Shown here one piece after another: positions 52,161-62,294 of a stretch of DNA of 64,000 nt. Below the pieces are notes generated by a model. It worked only from the letters and a program-made list of their open reading frames with translations. It was not told where the DNA came from and made no database searches. Each line of letters opens with the position of its first letter. The first letter of the stretch is position 1. Origin of the DNA: CAWCPR01 sp963797475 (lineage in GTDB: Bacteria; Chloroflexota; Anaerolineae; Anaerolineales; UBA4823); assembly GCA_963797475.1 (NCBI GenBank), contig CAWCPR010000020.1, positions 62,001 to 126,000 of the forward strand, in the 5' to 3' direction. A program made the translations under genes and the position numbers.

Positions 52161-53581
52161 TTATTCGATCCGATATGCTGAAAAACTACCGTGCGATTTT
52201 AATCCGATTGATTCTTGCAGGTTTGCTGATCGTCGCTGCCTGTCTCTCAGGGTTGGCGGCTTTCATGATTACGCGCAATCTTGTATTGTTTCAAAGGCAT
52301 CTTCCTCAACAGAATGGGCCAAACATAGTCAACGCGAATGGCACTCCGGTGGCAAATGACCTGGGAACGCCTTTACCACAGAACCAAAACCCGAATATTC
52401 CCGCAAGTTTGCCTACATTAACCCCGTGGAATGGCAGCGGGCGCGTAACGATCTTATTGTTAGGATTGGATTACCGTGATTGGGCTGCCGGGGAAAAATA
52501 CTCCCGCAGCGATACGATGATCCTGCTGACTCTGGACCCACTGACGAAAACTGCGGGGATCCTTTCCATCCCCCGTGATATGTGGGTTGCAATCCCGGGT
52601 TTCAAACACGGAAAGATCAACACGGCTTATTACCTGGGAGATGCATATAAACTTCCTGGAGGTGGGCCTGGACTGGCTGTAAAAACCGTTGAAGAGTTTT
52701 TAGGCGTCCCGATCAACTACTACGCCCAAATTGACTTTGATGCCTTTGTCAAGTTCATCGATGAACTTGGTGGGGTGAAAATCAATGTACCTGAGAAAAT
52801 CACTGTCGATCTACTTGGTGCCGGATCCGCAACCAAAAAGACCTTGCAACCAGGCGTTCAGGTGCTCCCAGGCGAATGGGCGCTGGCTTACGCCCGCGCT
52901 CGTTATACAGAAGGGGGTGATTTTGACCGCGCTCGTCGCCAACAACAGGTGATTTTGGGTATCCGGGATCGAGTTCTCAGCCTCAACATGCTCCCTACTT
53001 TGATCGCCAAAGCGCCTGCACACTTTCAACAGCTTTCCGCTGGTATCCACACCAATTTGTCGTTAGAAGATGCAATCAAGCTGGCGTTACTGGCCCAAGA
53101 TGTTTCCCAGGAGAACATCAAGCAGGGTGTTTTCGGGGAAAAATATGTAGTTTTTGGCCGCTCTCCGGATGATTTGAGCATTCTCGTCCCCATTCCCGAT
53201 AAGATCCACGTGCTTCGGGATGAAATTTTTGCTACTTCCGGCGTACTGGGGCCATTAACGCCTGGCGACAGTGGTGTGCAAATGCAGTTGGAAGGCGCCA
53301 GCCTGGCGCTTTTCAACGGGAGCAGTGATTCAGCACTGGGCTCCCGACTTGCGGACTATCTCAGTCAAAAAGGCGCGAATATCTCCCAGGTAGGCGATGC
53401 ATCCCAGGCATACATCAGTACGACAATCATCGACCATGCCGGAGACCCTTATACGGTGAAATACCTGGCGGCGCTATTAAACATCTCTCCTAACAAAATT
53501 TATTGGGATTATGCCCCTCAAAACCCAATCTCTGTCGAGGTTTTTCTCGGAAATGATATTCGCGGGGTGAATCTGCCGTGA
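52157..53581 (+). CDS. LytR-CpsA-Psr (LCP) family protein with LytR_C domain
   Basis: The 474-residue protein has one N-terminal helix (about 12-38), an LCP catalytic domain (about 95-310; RSDTMILLTLDP, GILSIPRDMWVAIPG with the key Arg, FDRARRQQQVI) and a C-terminal LytR_C domain (about 370-470). LCP enzymes move polyprenyl-pyrophosphate-linked glycans onto peptidoglycan or proteins outside the membrane. The start may be TTG at 52157, in a TTGA overlap with the upstream stop, or ATG at 52175; neither has a Shine-Dalgarno. It converges with the patatin gene 17 bases on. Confidence 0.92.
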   Translation: MIIRSDMLKNYRAILIRLILAGLLIVAACLSGLAAFMITRNLVLFQRHLPQQNGPNIVNANGTPVANDLGTPLPQNQNPNIPASLPTLTPWNGSGRVTILLLGLDYRDWAAGEKYSRSDTMILLTLDPLTKTAGILSIPRDMWVAIPGFKHGKINTAYYLGDAYKLPGGGPGLAVKTVEEFLGVPINYYAQIDFDAFVKFIDELGGVKINVPEKITVDLLGAGSATKKTLQPGVQVLPGEWALAYARARYTEGGDFDRARRQQQVILGIRDRVLSLNMLPTLIAKAPAHFQQLSAGIHTNLSLEDAIKLALLAQDVSQENIKQGVFGEKYVVFGRSPDDLSILVPIPDKIHVLRDEIFATSGVLGPLTPGDSGVQMQLEGASLALFNGSSDSALGSRLADYLSQKGANISQVGDASQAYISTTIIDHAGDPYTVKYLAALLNISPNKIYWDYAPQNPISVEVFLGNDIRGVNLP

Positions 53582-53598
53582 ACTATTTACTAATCCAA

Positions 53599-54480
53599 TC
53601 AGCGGCCTAAAACCTTCATCGCCTTCAACATACCAATCTTAATGGAATTCTGGATCGTATCCTGGGAGAAATCCAGGGTATCACCCAGGGGCGAATCTGG
53701 TTCGATAATTTTACAATCGAAGTATTTAAGCTCCCTACCGGCCTGGTTATGCAAGATGACATTGTGACTTCCGGCTTCCTGAACCATGTGGTTTATTTTC
53801 AAGAATTCCTGCATATCACTGCGGAACAATTCGTTCAATAGGATATCCAGTGTTCGCAGGCCAATCTTTACAACGTCCTTAGGTGGCTCAGGAAGAGCAT
53901 CGAAAGTTTCCGGGTTGCAATTTATAATCACAATTTCATCCGGGTCCTGGTCCAATACATCGCCAATCGGGCTAATATTGCGAACGCCGCCATCCACCAT
54001 ACTTAGAAATTGGGGTGAGACATCCACTGGAGTCCATATGACTGGCATGACCGTCGAGGCCAGGACCGCTTCGGACAGGAGAGGTTGTTCGCGGGTGAAC
54101 TGTAAATATTCCCCTGTTAACAACGAGACCGCTCCTATTCGGATATCGACTTTAATTTTATCTGGTTCAAATTCTTGCTGAAGCATCCTGCGTAGAGGTT
54201 CATTTCCATAGAATGACTTCGCACCCAATAGTAACTTGATCACTGAGAGCAAATTGAAACCGCCAGTATACACTTTATCGTTTGAGATAGTGTTCCAAAC
54301 ATCGTAAAGCTGCTGGTATTTTTCCATCGCCAACATGATGCCATTCAATGCACCTACCGAGACACCAGCAATGATATCCCAATGGTATCCCTTCACCTCA
54401 CGGGCATACTTTTCCGCCCCACATTGAAATGCACCTTTTGCGCCACCCCCGCTGAGAATTAATGCAGTTTTCTTGCTCAT
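53599..54480 (-). CDS. Patatin-like phospholipase
   Basis: The 293-residue protein has the patatin lipase layout: oxyanion loop SGGGAKGAFQ (10-19), nucleophile elbow GVSVG with Ser41, and Asp163 in MVDGGVRN completing the Ser-Asp dyad. No signal peptide is seen, so it should act in the cytoplasm on membrane lipids or acyl esters. The ATG at 54480 has GGGAGG 7 bases upstream; a longer in-frame start at 54546 has none. It seems to be a single gene. Confidence 0.92.
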   Translation of the reverse strand: MSKKTALILSGGGAKGAFQCGAEKYAREVKGYHWDIIAGVSVGALNGIMLAMEKYQQLYDVWNTISNDKVYTGGFNLLSVIKLLLGAKSFYGNEPLRRMLQQEFEPDKIKVDIRIGAVSLLTGEYLQFTREQPLLSEAVLASTVMPVIWTPVDVSPQFLSMVDGGVRNISPIGDVLDQDPDEIVIINCNPETFDALPEPPKDVVKIGLRTLDILLNELFRSDMQEFLKINHMVQEAGSHNVILHNQAGRELKYFDCKIIEPDSPLGDTLDFSQDTIQNSIKIGMLKAMKVLGR

Positions 54481-54685
54481 CAAATTTACCTCCCAACGAA
54501 ATGAACCAACGACCCGAATAGCTGTCCTTATAACATTTAGGACCATTCATTAAATTTTAAATTCTTGATCGAGGTATTCAGTTGCAATTCATGATTTAAA
54601 GATAAGGTTGCAAGCCTCTTGCCAACCCCAATAATCCTCCTCGCAATCTGCAGGAACTTCCCCCAAAAATCGATATCCTTTGAAT

Positions 54686-56665
54686 CTACACAATGAAATC
54701 CTGGAAATGAAACGTTAAATAGATTGTGATCATTTGTGCGATGATTAGAAGTGCAACTGCCATTTCCTTACGCTTAAACAAATCTACAATTTCTACACCA
54801 GCAAACATCACGACCATCGGCGTCCAAAACATCCAAAGCCGGCTAACCTCGCCTTGCACCTGCCCGTATAGATTAAGCGCCAAGAAAGTCCCGAAAAATA
54901 CCCCTAGCACGCCATCCAGTAAGCCTGCTTCTTTCTTAACGAAAGCCACGATTATTTTAATGCCTCTCGAAAGGAATAATAGAAAAATGGGGAATCCCAC
55001 TGCCGCTGCAAACTCCGTAAGGTTCAAGCGTCCAGCGCCCAGGATCTGCGAAAGGCTAGGCTGGATCGTTCGAGAGTAATAATCCTCGGGAGCGGGTTTC
55101 CCCACTCGCAGTACGAAGTCAAAATTGCGCACAACCCGCATGGCCATATCATAGCGAGAAAAGAAGCTGTAATTCAAAGTTACCCGCAACAGGACAAACA
55201 TGACCAGGATGCCGGCGGCGATTCCAAGGACTGTCTTGATTGGTTGGAACAGACGGTTCTTGCGGAAGTTCAAAACAGCATCGATGACAACAAATAATAA
55301 GAAGAATGGCAGCAATGGCAGCATGGAAAAGGTAAAGAAAATTGCGATGTAAAAATAAACCCCTGCCAAAAAGGACAGCAGGATGGAGCGCCGCACTACG
55401 GCCTGCCATACCAGGAATGCCCCTAGAAGAAACAACATGGGATAGGCGACCTGATCCAGAAATAACGGGATCAAGATGATATCCGGTAAGAAAAGATACA
55501 ACACGCCGGGTAAAAGAGCATCCTCTGCATTGACCAATGGCCGAATGAAGAAATAGATTGCTGCCACCGTAAGAAAGGTGAATAGCGGGAAAATATAAGC
55601 CATCCAGGTCGTCAGGGCTATAAAACGGCCGTCTGAAGTCGGCTGTGGATCGATGAAATTGACAATCCGTTCGGCGAACAGGTACATCAGGATCACTCCG
55701 GGTGGTTTTGTGCTCGGGAACATTCTCAGGCCAAATCTCTCCTCGTAATTTCTGACAACCTCAATCGGGTTCAGGTCTGAGCTTGTCACAGTTACCGCAT
55801 AAGACCGGTGTAGGGAATCGGCGTATTTGAGGCGAATCGCCTCAAAGCCTCTGCCATCGATCCAACCGAAACCCACTTGCAACAAATATCCCGTGGCAAT
55901 CAAAAGAATCAGGTTTCGCCCGACTTTGCGGGGAGACTTCAATACGACACGCACTACCAGCAACGCCAGCGCCAACAGCACGAAAAACAGGCCGTCTTGC
56001 GGGTGAAAACCTTTTGGTTGAAAGTCCCAGTACCAACCGGGGATGTTCGTAAAAATTGGGATCTGCATGCTGAGGATCATCCATTGCAGCAAGCATGCGA
56101 AAATCATTGCCACAACCAATAAATTGGTGTAAACCGCTTTGGCGGTTATATAACCAGCCTGACGATATACAGAAACAAAATTTATCGCCACCAATACGAA
56201 GACCTGGAGAATAAATGCGAGCAACCAAACGAATAAAGAAATTGCGCGCTCAGATACAGCCAAAAAGGTCTCATAAAATGCGACCTGGTGCTTAAAAGTT
56301 ACCGAATACCAGGCGTAATCATGGATCAAAGGGGACGTCCAGATTAATAAGAAAGACACCCCAACTAAAAATGCGAACGCCAGAAAAAGAAGGAGAAAAA
56401 GAAGCCGGTGGCCTTTCCCAAGTTGTAATGCGAGCCAATCATCCAGCCGTTCAAGCCAGGTTTGATCCGCGAAAGATTTGTAAATTACAACCGCTAATGC
56501 AAGCAACGGGAAAATTGCGCCGGCAGCCAATGCGAGACGCATTGGAGAGTATCCTAGAATACCTGCATTACGCTCCATCGAGGGGACACGAAAAATCCAA
56601 AGGAATGCCAGAATTCCCTCAATAGTACTGATGAGGAAAAAGAGTCTGTAGAGAGATTGTTTCAT
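54686..56665 (-). CDS. Large GT-C-like polytopic membrane protein
   Basis: The 659-residue protein has about fourteen hydrophobic helices. A long outer loop (about 265-330) contains DGRGFEAIRLKYADSLHRSY and TKPPGVILMYLFAERIV. Polytopic plan plus this loop suggests a GT39-like, lipid-linked-sugar-dependent enzyme, but the acidic loop after helix 1 typical of the other GT-C proteins here is not evident, so the call is weaker. AAGAG lies before the ATG. It stands alone between the patatin and hydrolase genes. No substrate can be stated. Confidence 0.6.
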   Translation of the reverse strand: MKQSLYRLFFLISTIEGILAFLWIFRVPSMERNAGILGYSPMRLALAAGAIFPLLALAVVIYKSFADQTWLERLDDWLALQLGKGHRLLFLLLFLAFAFLVGVSFLLIWTSPLIHDYAWYSVTFKHQVAFYETFLAVSERAISLFVWLLAFILQVFVLVAINFVSVYRQAGYITAKAVYTNLLVVAMIFACLLQWMILSMQIPIFTNIPGWYWDFQPKGFHPQDGLFFVLLALALLVVRVVLKSPRKVGRNLILLIATGYLLQVGFGWIDGRGFEAIRLKYADSLHRSYAVTVTSSDLNPIEVVRNYEERFGLRMFPSTKPPGVILMYLFAERIVNFIDPQPTSDGRFIALTTWMAYIFPLFTFLTVAAIYFFIRPLVNAEDALLPGVLYLFLPDIILIPLFLDQVAYPMLFLLGAFLVWQAVVRRSILLSFLAGVYFYIAIFFTFSMLPLLPFFLLFVVIDAVLNFRKNRLFQPIKTVLGIAAGILVMFVLLRVTLNYSFFSRYDMAMRVVRNFDFVLRVGKPAPEDYYSRTIQPSLSQILGAGRLNLTEFAAAVGFPIFLLFLSRGIKIIVAFVKKEAGLLDGVLGVFFGTFLALNLYGQVQGEVSRLWMFWTPMVVMFAGVEIVDLFKRKEMAVALLIIAQMITIYLTFHFQDFIV

Positions 56666-56868
56666 AACAACTCTTGAGATGGAAGGTTTTGCTGTATCAA
56701 AAGATTCTGGGTTTGGCCACTATTCGCTCACGCTCATTTCCAGCGGAGGTCAAGATTTGCCATTTTACCACCCATGATTGCGAGCGCGGGGAAGTATTTA
56801 TTATCCAGGATTTAATCGGCCATCCTCAGGCATCCAACCTGGCATTTCTCTTGAAGATTAATAACATT

Positions 56869-56898
56869 CGCCCCCGCTCGACATATCGCGCGGGGGCG
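56869..56898 (-). terminator. Hairpin downstream of the glycoside hydrolase gene
   Basis: A perfect 9-base-pair GC stem (56869-56877 with 56890-56898, 12-base loop) lies about 60 bases after the hydrolase stop. It is followed on the minus strand by AATGTTATT, a weak U-rich tail. The rest of 56666-56955 holds nothing I recognise. Confidence 0.6.
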
Positions 56899-56955
56899 GT
56901 ATTTGGAAAGAAAGGCTCAGTAGCTACTTAGAGGCTCAAGAAAAGCCCCTTTTGG

Positions 56956-58425
56956 CTAATAGGGTAGCTCAACATAGACAGGAGCCGTACCGACGTTCAA
57001 GCGATTGCCCGAGAAAGGCACCGCGCCGCCTTGGTAATCATTTACCATCGTGGGTACACCTGGCAGGCTGAGACTGTGGGCGTTCCCATCAGCAGACCAA
57101 AGGACCCAGATCTGCCGGTGATCCGGACGGTTGAACAAATACCCTTTTATACCGGAGTATTCCTTTACCTCGCGCACGAAATTAGCGTTGCTGATCTCCT
57201 GGCTGCCGAACAAGTAAGCGTAATAGGCTGGCCCTGGCTCGACTTTATTATCCAGTAAATTAGTCTTCCGCCAATTACTATTCAGGGTATACCACAGGGT
57301 TACGTCCAGTTTTTCAGCAGCAGCGGCGGATAAGACCTGGGGTACGTAGTATGCTTTCGTAAGCTCAAAGTTCGGGTCATAAGAAGACGTGCAGGAATAA
57401 TCCTCGGCTAATGGACCGCAACGCAGGGCTGCTTCGGTGTTCAGCAACATTTTGCCGCTAACCCCATATTTGGCCAGCATATTTCGGATGAAGCGTGCTT
57501 TTGAAATCACCACCGGCCCGACGGTATTGTTTAGACTGCCCCAGCCACCATTGCCGTATTTCCCGAGGGAGATATAGTCATCATAGGCATGGAATGCGAT
57601 CCCGTCGAAGTAATTGCCGCCGTCATTCTTTCCATTATGGCGCAGGATGCCTTCCAGAAATTGAGGTCCGTTGAAATGACAGGTTGCATCGTTATTCGGA
57701 TCGCATGCGATTAGCAGGCCACCCACGATCACTTTCGCTTCAGGGTTTGCTTGCTTTACTTTGGGGTAGACATACGTAAGTACGTCGGCATAAGCCCCGC
57801 CGCCATAATATGGATCGTTAATATCACCCCAGCAGCCATACACCTGGTTTGGCACGGAGACCCCGATGGGCGCGACATCCGGCTCATTCCAGATCTGCCA
57901 GTACTTCACATTGTAAGGAGGCACACTGTAACGCTTTACAGCTTCAGATAAGAAGTTTGCAAAAGCCTGGTATTTTTCAGGTTTAATTTGGCCACAGGGT
58001 GTATTCGCTATTTTTTGCGCCCAGGATGGGGCCTGGCGCACGACCAGGATAAGCTGCATCCCGTCTACAGCAGCATTCTTCAGTTCTTTCTCCAGGCCGC
58101 TCATGGTGCCCCAGTTAAACGTGCCCTCGGATGGTTCGACTTGATCCCAGAGCAATGCATTGCGTCGCACCCAGGCGGTGTCTCCCTTGGCGGCAAAATC
58201 GAGCCCCCAGGCGTTACTAATGTAGGCCATCTCAATGCCAAAGATCGTATTTTGCCTTCCATTGCTGTAGGAACTGACAAACGGTAAATATAGCTTGCCG
58301 GCCGCATTGGTGTCAGCCTGAACCGACTGTACGCCACGATTTGCCCAGGGGGCCATGAAAGCCCCACCTAGCAATCCTAAAATAAGCACTAAAACGAGAG
58401 AACGAAGCAAAACTTTTTTGAACAT
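56956..58425 (-). CDS. Secreted clan-A glycoside hydrolase (GH39/GH5-like)
   Basis: The 489-residue protein has a signal peptide (about 1-37, MFKKVLLRSLVLVLILGLLG) followed by KLYLPFVSS, then a TIM-barrel glycosidase. Glu181 in WQIWNEPDVAP is the likely acid/base and Glu331 in MLLNTEAALR the likely nucleophile, as in clan GH-A. A short beta domain closes the protein. It should be exported and act on extracellular polysaccharide; the exact GH family and sugar are uncertain. The ATG at 58425 is set by GGAGG about 7 bases upstream. Confidence 0.85.
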   Translation of the reverse strand: MFKKVLLRSLVLVLILGLLGGAFMAPWANRGVQSVQADTNAAGKLYLPFVSSYSNGRQNTIFGIEMAYISNAWGLDFAAKGDTAWVRRNALLWDQVEPSEGTFNWGTMSGLEKELKNAAVDGMQLILVVRQAPSWAQKIANTPCGQIKPEKYQAFANFLSEAVKRYSVPPYNVKYWQIWNEPDVAPIGVSVPNQVYGCWGDINDPYYGGGAYADVLTYVYPKVKQANPEAKVIVGGLLIACDPNNDATCHFNGPQFLEGILRHNGKNDGGNYFDGIAFHAYDDYISLGKYGNGGWGSLNNTVGPVVISKARFIRNMLAKYGVSGKMLLNTEAALRCGPLAEDYSCTSSYDPNFELTKAYYVPQVLSAAAAEKLDVTLWYTLNSNWRKTNLLDNKVEPGPAYYAYLFGSQEISNANFVREVKEYSGIKGYLFNRPDHRQIWVLWSADGNAHSLSLPGVPTMVNDYQGGAVPFSGNRLNVGTAPVYVELPY

Positions 58426-59212
58426 GTATAAACCTCCAAATAACGGATTCGATTTCTGTGAATTGATTGGCCATCCAATTAATGATTTACTTGATCGGGT
58501 CATTGTTGTTCTATAGTGATGATGATTTTCTACCTCCAACGAAATCCACAAGGTCCTCGATGAAAATTGTCATAAAAGATCTAACAGACGATCTCCGTCG
58601 GTTATGCTACGAAAATCATAAACGGACTTTGACCCCGGATAAATGAACCATCAGTACTGTTACCCTGAATTTTCACTTACAGTAACGTTAGGAATTGGGT
58701 AAATTTTCACAGATAAATCCAGATTCTAACCAATTTTTCTGCAAAATGCACTTAAGGTTCAATTAAGTTTTCCGATCTCAGGATCACATAGACTTAATAA
58801 AATGGTGCAGACCTTAATCAAAGGCAGCAGAACTAGATTAAAACTGCAATGTCCAGTTTTCCGCATTCAAGATTTGAACGCCTGGAGATCTTATTGCGAG
58901 AAACCATCGCAAAAATGTAAATTTCAATTTTGAAAACAGGAACGCGTTACGAAGCAAAATGTTTTGTTTTTTTGGCGTGAAAAATAAGGATTTATCAGGA
59001 GATCAAGGTCCTCATTTCTAACTGAATTCCAACAGCATACAGAACGCATGCTCTGTGATTTATGGTATAAATCTATGGTTATTCATAACCGACCCATCAA
59101 AGTGAGCCTTTTGGTATATGGTTTTCCTAAGAGACAATCTGTTTATAGGTGTAAACCATTCAGTTAGTGGGAGATTTAGTGTTTATTTCAAAAAATATGC
59201 AGGAGAGACAAC
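58426..59212. other. Long AT-rich divergent intergenic region
   Basis: This 787-base region has no supported gene. A weak minus-strand promoter (TTGGAG 58534-58539, 18-base spacer, TATAGA 58510-58515) may serve the hydrolase. AGGAGAG precedes the SRAP gene. Otherwise I see only AT-rich sequence, with no clear repeat or RNA fold. Confidence 0.4.
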
Positions 59213-59893
59213 ATGTGCGGCCGCTTCACATTAACGCTTGATTCAAAGCAATTGCAGGAATCCCTACCCTGGTTAAACATCCCCGAAGCCAGTGTAAAGC
59301 CACGTTATAATGTCGCCCCAACCCAGCCTGTCGCTGTAGTTCCAAATGATGGTAGGAACCGACTAGACTATTACATGTGGGGATTGATCCCTTCGTGGGC
59401 CAAAGATCCGGAAATTGGCAGCCGGCTCATTAATGCCCGCGCCGAAACCCTGGCGGAAAAACCTGCCTTTCGTTCGGCCTTCCGCCGACGGCGCTGCCTG
59501 ATCCTGGCAGATGGTTTTTATGAATGGCAGCAAGCGCCCGGACGAAAAACAAAGATCCCTACCTATATCCAATTGAAAACTAAGGATCCCTTCGCTTTCG
59601 CCGGGTTATGGGAGTCCTGGCACTCGCCGGATGGCTCGGAGATCCTGTCCTGCACGATCATCACAACTGAACCGAATTCGATCATGAAGCCGATACACAA
59701 CCGAATGCCAGTGATCCTGCATGAAACGGATTACAAGCTCTGGCTGAGTCCGGATGAGAAAACCCCGGAACAGATTAGCCCGCTCCTGAAGCCTTTCCCA
59801 AGTGAAAAAATGATCACGTACCCGGTATCAACAATTGTCAACAGTCCTGCCAATGAAACCCCTGAATGTATCAGCCCAGTCGCAGCAAATTGA
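59213..59893 (+). CDS. yedK: SRAP (YedK/HMCES-type) abasic-site protein
   Basis: The 226-residue protein binds abasic sites in single-stranded DNA and forms a thiazolidine cross-link through Cys2. All key residues are visible: Cys2 in MCGRFTL, Asn33 in RYNVAPTQP, Glu104 in DGFYEWQ and His162 in KPIHNRMPVIL. INARAETLAEKPAFR, the DNA-binding segment, is also present. Cys2 is exposed after removal of Met1, which supports the start; AGGAGAG lies upstream. It stands alone before the glycerate-kinase gene. Confidence 0.95.
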   Translation: MCGRFTLTLDSKQLQESLPWLNIPEASVKPRYNVAPTQPVAVVPNDGRNRLDYYMWGLIPSWAKDPEIGSRLINARAETLAEKPAFRSAFRRRRCLILADGFYEWQQAPGRKTKIPTYIQLKTKDPFAFAGLWESWHSPDGSEILSCTIITTEPNSIMKPIHNRMPVILHETDYKLWLSPDEKTPEQISPLLKPFPSEKMITYPVSTIVNSPANETPECISPVAAN

Positions 59894-59967
59894 GAGCAGA
59901 AAATTGGTTGTTTAATGCCCGTCCTTCCTTGTTTTGACCAAGGTTAGAGCAAAGCTTTTGACTGCAA

Positions 59968-61338
59968 ATGATGGACCTAAAAAGGTTGTTGAACCCCTCA
60001 TTTCCAAATGCGCCCTGGGATGAATCCATCGCTAGGATTATGGCGGCAGCTTTAGAAGCAGTGGAGCCCGGTAAAGCTACAGAGAACGCTTTGCAGCAAA
60101 ATCCAGATCTGGTAGCTATCAGCGGTTTTGGCGAAAACCCCAATGCGTACCAACACGTGTTTGTTATCGGGGCCGGAAAAGCAGGCGCTCCTATGGCTGG
60201 CGCGGTTCACCGGCTCCTGGGAAGCCGGGTGGATGATGGAATCGTAATAGTAAAAGAAGGTTATTCGGGAGGGACGTTACAATACGGGAACATTAAGATC
60301 ATCGAAGCCGGCCACCCGATTCCGGATAAGCGCGGCGTCCTGGGGACCCGTAAGATAATGCGCCTTCTTGAGACTGCTGGCCCAAAACATCTCATTATCT
60401 GCCTGATCTCAGGTGGCGGCTCGGCTCTTTTGACCGCTCCGGTGGCAGGGGTACAGCTACCAGACATTCAGAAATTAACGGCTTTGCTTTTAGCCTGTGG
60501 TGCATCCATCTATGAAATCAACACCTTACGCAAGCACCTGGACCTTGTAAAAGGCGGCGGTCTGGCGCGCCTGGCCCATCCGGCGACCATTTTGACTTTA
60601 ATCCTTTCAGATGTCGTTGGAGACCCGCTCGACATCATTGCTTCTGGTCCAACGGTCCCGGACCCATCCAGTTATAAAGATGCTTTCCAGGTGCTGGAAC
60701 ACTACCAATTAGTGAACCAGGTCCCGAATTCAATACGGACTCATTTACAGCGAGGCATCGATGGTGAAATCGAAGAGACTCCCAAACCTGGCGACTTGCT
60801 TTTCGAAAAAGCAGGCAACTTCATCATCGGCAGCAATTTTCAGGCCGCTCAGGCCGCTCTGCACCAGGCTCAGTCTGAAGGCCTGGAATGCTTGCTGTTG
60901 ACCACATTTTTACAAGGCGAAGCTCGCCAGGCCGGACGTTTGCTGGCATCCATCGCCCGACAGATTGCCAGAACCCATCAACCCATCGCGCCTCCCGCTT
61001 GCATAGTCGTCGGCGGAGAGACAACCGTCACAATAAAAGGGCAAGGCCTGGGCGGACGCAACCAGGAGATAGCCCTGGCAGCGGTAGAAGATTTGGCCGG
61101 ACTGGACAATATCGCCCTGGTCACCCTGGCAACCGACGGTGGAGACGGGCCGACGGATGCAGCCGGGGCGATCGTGACCGGTGAGACGTTCGCCAAAGCA
61201 AAACGGCTCGGACTGGATCCAAACGATTTCCTATCCAGAAATGATTCCTATCATTTTTTCGACCAACTGGCTGGACTTTTAAAACCGGGGCCTACCCAGA
61301 CAAATGTAAATGATCTCGCCTTTATTTTCGCATTTTGA
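59968..61338 (+). CDS. gckA: Glycerate 2-kinase (GckA/MOFRL family)
   Basis: The 456-residue enzyme phosphorylates D-glycerate to 2-phosphoglycerate. The N-terminal DUF4147 domain has VIGAGKAGAPMAGAV, ISGGGSALLTAP and LRKHLDLVKGGGLARLAHP. The C-terminal MOFRL domain has VGGETTVTIKGQGLGGRNQE and ATDGGDGPTDAAGA. Length is normal. The start could be either of two adjacent ATGs (59968 or 59971), with no strong ribosome site. It is 46 bases before the thioesterase gene and may be co-transcribed with it. Confidence 0.93.
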   Translation: MMDLKRLLNPSFPNAPWDESIARIMAAALEAVEPGKATENALQQNPDLVAISGFGENPNAYQHVFVIGAGKAGAPMAGAVHRLLGSRVDDGIVIVKEGYSGGTLQYGNIKIIEAGHPIPDKRGVLGTRKIMRLLETAGPKHLIICLISGGGSALLTAPVAGVQLPDIQKLTALLLACGASIYEINTLRKHLDLVKGGGLARLAHPATILTLILSDVVGDPLDIIASGPTVPDPSSYKDAFQVLEHYQLVNQVPNSIRTHLQRGIDGEIEETPKPGDLLFEKAGNFIIGSNFQAAQAALHQAQSEGLECLLLTTFLQGEARQAGRLLASIARQIARTHQPIAPPACIVVGGETTVTIKGQGLGGRNQEIALAAVEDLAGLDNIALVTLATDGGDGPTDAAGAIVTGETFAKAKRLGLDPNDFLSRNDSYHFFDQLAGLLKPGPTQTNVNDLAFIFAF

Positions 61339-61383
61339 TCATTCTGAGTCGTTGCCCGAAATGTTTTTGCCTGGAATGAGAAA

Positions 61384-62265
61384 ATGCCGCTGACGCACAC
61401 GCAAACCTTTCATATCCGCTATTACGAATGCGATGCATATGGACATCTCAACAATGCAAATTATTTACGCTATATGCAGGAAACGGCTTTCGAAGCAGCC
61501 GCTGCAGTTGGATATGATCTGGACCGTCATCAAAAAATGCACCGGTTCTGGTTAATTCGAGAGACGGAAATAGATTACCTGCAACCCTTGCACTATGCTG
61601 ACCTTGTGAAGGTAAAAACCTGGATCGACCAATTTGGGCAAGTCACTTGCCGCCGGATGTACGAGTTCTACAAAGGGGAAAGGGAGGACCTGGCGGCTCG
61701 GGCTGAGACTACATGGATTTTGCTGGATAGCGACACGAACAAACCTGCCACGATCCCCGAAGAGATGCACTCAGCATTTCAACCTGCTCAGAGCTTCGCT
61801 ACAAAGACGGCTCACCCCTCTTTTCCCCCTGCACCTCCACCACCCGCCGGAATATTTAGCATGCAGCGCAAGGTGATCTGGCACGATCTTGACATGGTTC
61901 AGCACGTAAATAATGCAGTTTACCTGGAATACGTGGAGGAATGCGGTATGCAGGTGCTGGCGGCCCATCGCTGGCCGGTGAGGCTCATGACTGAAAAAGG
62001 TTTTGGTATCGTTATTCGTCGCTACCAGATCCAATATAAACAACCTGCCTTGTTGGATGATGAATTGGAAATTGCCACCTGGGCAGCGCACATCAAACGC
62101 TCCTCTGCCATGCGATACTACACCATACGGCGCAGCAGTGATGATACCTTACTTGTGCTTGTTCACGCGTATGGCGTTTGGATCGACCTTGCTACTGGAA
62201 AGCCCATTCGGATTCCAAAGGATTTTATCGCCGCTTTTGAACCGAATATCGTCCCGGGCGATTAG
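61384..62265 (+). CDS. Double-hotdog acyl thioesterase (FatA/YbgC-like)
   Basis: The 293-residue protein contains two hotdog domains in one chain. Domain 1 (about 3-130) has YYECDAYGHLNNANYLRYMQ, and domain 2 (about 155-285) has WHDLDMVQHVNNAVYLEYVE. Both keep the Asp and Asn positions of 4HBT/acyl-ACP thioesterases. It probably releases acyl groups from CoA or ACP. It lies 29 bases before proS, and the genes from glycerate kinase on may form one transcript. Chain length preference cannot be told. Confidence 0.85.
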   Translation: MPLTHTQTFHIRYYECDAYGHLNNANYLRYMQETAFEAAAAVGYDLDRHQKMHRFWLIRETEIDYLQPLHYADLVKVKTWIDQFGQVTCRRMYEFYKGEREDLAARAETTWILLDSDTNKPATIPEEMHSAFQPAQSFATKTAHPSFPPAPPPPAGIFSMQRKVIWHDLDMVQHVNNAVYLEYVEECGMQVLAAHRWPVRLMTEKGFGIVIRRYQIQYKQPALLDDELEIATWAAHIKRSSAMRYYTIRRSSDDTLLVLVHAYGVWIDLATGKPIRIPKDFIAAFEPNIVPGD

Positions 62266-62294
62266 GAAGAAGAAATCACGAAAAAGGTTTTGCC

